A stretch of 64,000 bases of DNA from Gyrodactylus bullatarudis (Eukaryota; Platyhelminthes; Monogenea; Gyrodactylidea; Gyrodactylidae). The translations under genes and the position numbers were made by a program. Each line of letters begins with the position of its first letter. Position 1 is the first letter of the stretch. This document shows, one piece after another, positions 63,632 through 64,000 of the stretch. The notes beneath the pieces are model-generated. The model had not been told where the DNA came from. It saw only the letters and a program-made list of their open reading frames with translations, and did not search any database. The stretch is taken from assembly GCA_012064415.1 (NCBI GenBank), contig SSNU01000247.1:607202-671201 (forward strand), given 5' to 3'.

Positions 63632-63766
63632 ATGTTGGATGTTAAGTGGCAGACCATTGTTCACAATTTGCTTATCATCTTTAACCTAAACTTTTCTTCT
63701 ATACCTGTAATGTTAATTTTGAGTCTTGCGATTTCCCTTCGAGCTATCGAATTAGCTGTCTTGTAA
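63632..63766 (+). CDS. Small hydrophobic ORF, unrecognised
   Basis: An ATG at 63632 opens a 44-codon frame with two hydrophobic stretches (HNLLIIFNLNF and VMLILSLAISLRAIELAVL), ending at or near a GTAAGT donor at 63762. It could be the first exon of a small membrane protein, possibly continuing after the TAG at 63800, or part of the 5' leader of the next gene. I cannot assign a family. Confidence 0.25.
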   Translation: MLDVKWQTIVHNLLIIFNLNFSSIPVMLILSLAISLRAIELAVL

Positions 63767-63842
63767 GTGTTAATTAAGGTCATGAATTAACTAATAGTAC
63801 ACCACTGTTCACTACAATTATCAAATTTTATTCTTCTATTAG

Positions 63843-64000
63843 ATGTCTGATTCTGAAGGTTCATTGGAAAAGTCTCCTGCTACAAAATTAGATTCAAGTA
63901 ATGATAATTTCGAAGCAAGTTCTGACATAAAGCCAGATATCTCTCAAGATCTCAATCAATCGAGAAAGAGATCTCCTGTTCCTGACGAACCTACAGAAAA
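63843..64000 (+). CDS. Start of an unidentified gene, cut by the window edge
   Basis: The ATG at 63843, directly after a polypyrimidine-AG acceptor-like TTCTTCTATTAG, opens a frame that continues to the window end (53 codons). It is Ser/Asp/Pro-rich and ends with the basic patch QSRKRSPVPDEPTE. Such acidic, disordered starts are common in nuclear proteins; the function cannot be told. The AG right before the ATG could be an intron or a trans-splice acceptor. It is divergent from TPD52, 313 bp apart. Confidence 0.5.
   Translation, partial: MSDSEGSLEKSPATKLDSSNDNFEASSDIKPDISQDLNQSRKRSPVPDEPTE

Overview
The window is animal nuclear DNA, AT-rich (about 30% GC by eye). It comes from an invertebrate whose genes carry extraordinarily short spliceosomal introns. 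In gene after gene I could place GT..AG introns of 23-31 bases by joining reading frames across them (tetraspanin, VPS35, CLN3, CCDC86, DDX52, tyrosine aminotransferase, both carbonic anhydrases, acetyl-CoA carboxylase, MVD, MED28, ZC3H15, TPD52). Tetraspanin, the cGMP-dependent kinase and Mediator subunits indicate a metazoan. Introns this small have been described in reduced parasitic animals such as dicyemids and orthonectids, but I cannot name the species from sequence alone. A few introns are very long, above all in the kinase gene.

Layout. 0.4-10 kb is gene-dense: tetraspanin (-), VPS35 (-), CLN3 (+), CCDC86/Cgr1 (-), DDX52 (+). A gene for an ETX/MTX2 (aerolysin-type) pore-forming protein occurs twice on the + strand. 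One copy (3765-4650) is nested antisense in a VPS35 intron; the other (10569-11454) follows DDX52. From 11.5 to 16.4 kb I see no gene. 16.4-31.5 kb is one cGMP-dependent protein kinase gene (-) with multi-kb introns holding a MITE, an inverted-repeat element with a reverse-transcriptase remnant, and a tandem duplication. 32-35 kb holds KDM8/JMJD5 (-) and tyrosine aminotransferase (+). 36.8-54.7 kb carries two tandem alpha-carbonic anhydrases and acetyl-CoA carboxylase, all on the - strand, with an apparently intact hAT transposon in a carboxylase intron. 54.9-63.5 kb holds MVD (+), an Asn/Gln/Met-rich protein (-), MED28 (-), ZC3H15 (+) and TPD52 (-). A gene start (+) runs off the right edge.

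Several neighbours are divergent pairs 100-390 bp apart with related roles: VPS35/CLN3 (endolysosomal sorting), CCDC86/DDX52 (ribosome biogenesis), ACC/MVD (uses of acetyl-CoA). ACC consumes bicarbonate and is followed 248 bp downstream by two carbonic anhydrases, which make it. The most unusual signals are the duplicated pore-former gene, whose identity coincides with the reading frame and includes its intron; the 23-31 base introns; a hAT element that itself carries a 29-base intron; and a probable alternative first exon giving a kinase without its first cGMP-binding domain.
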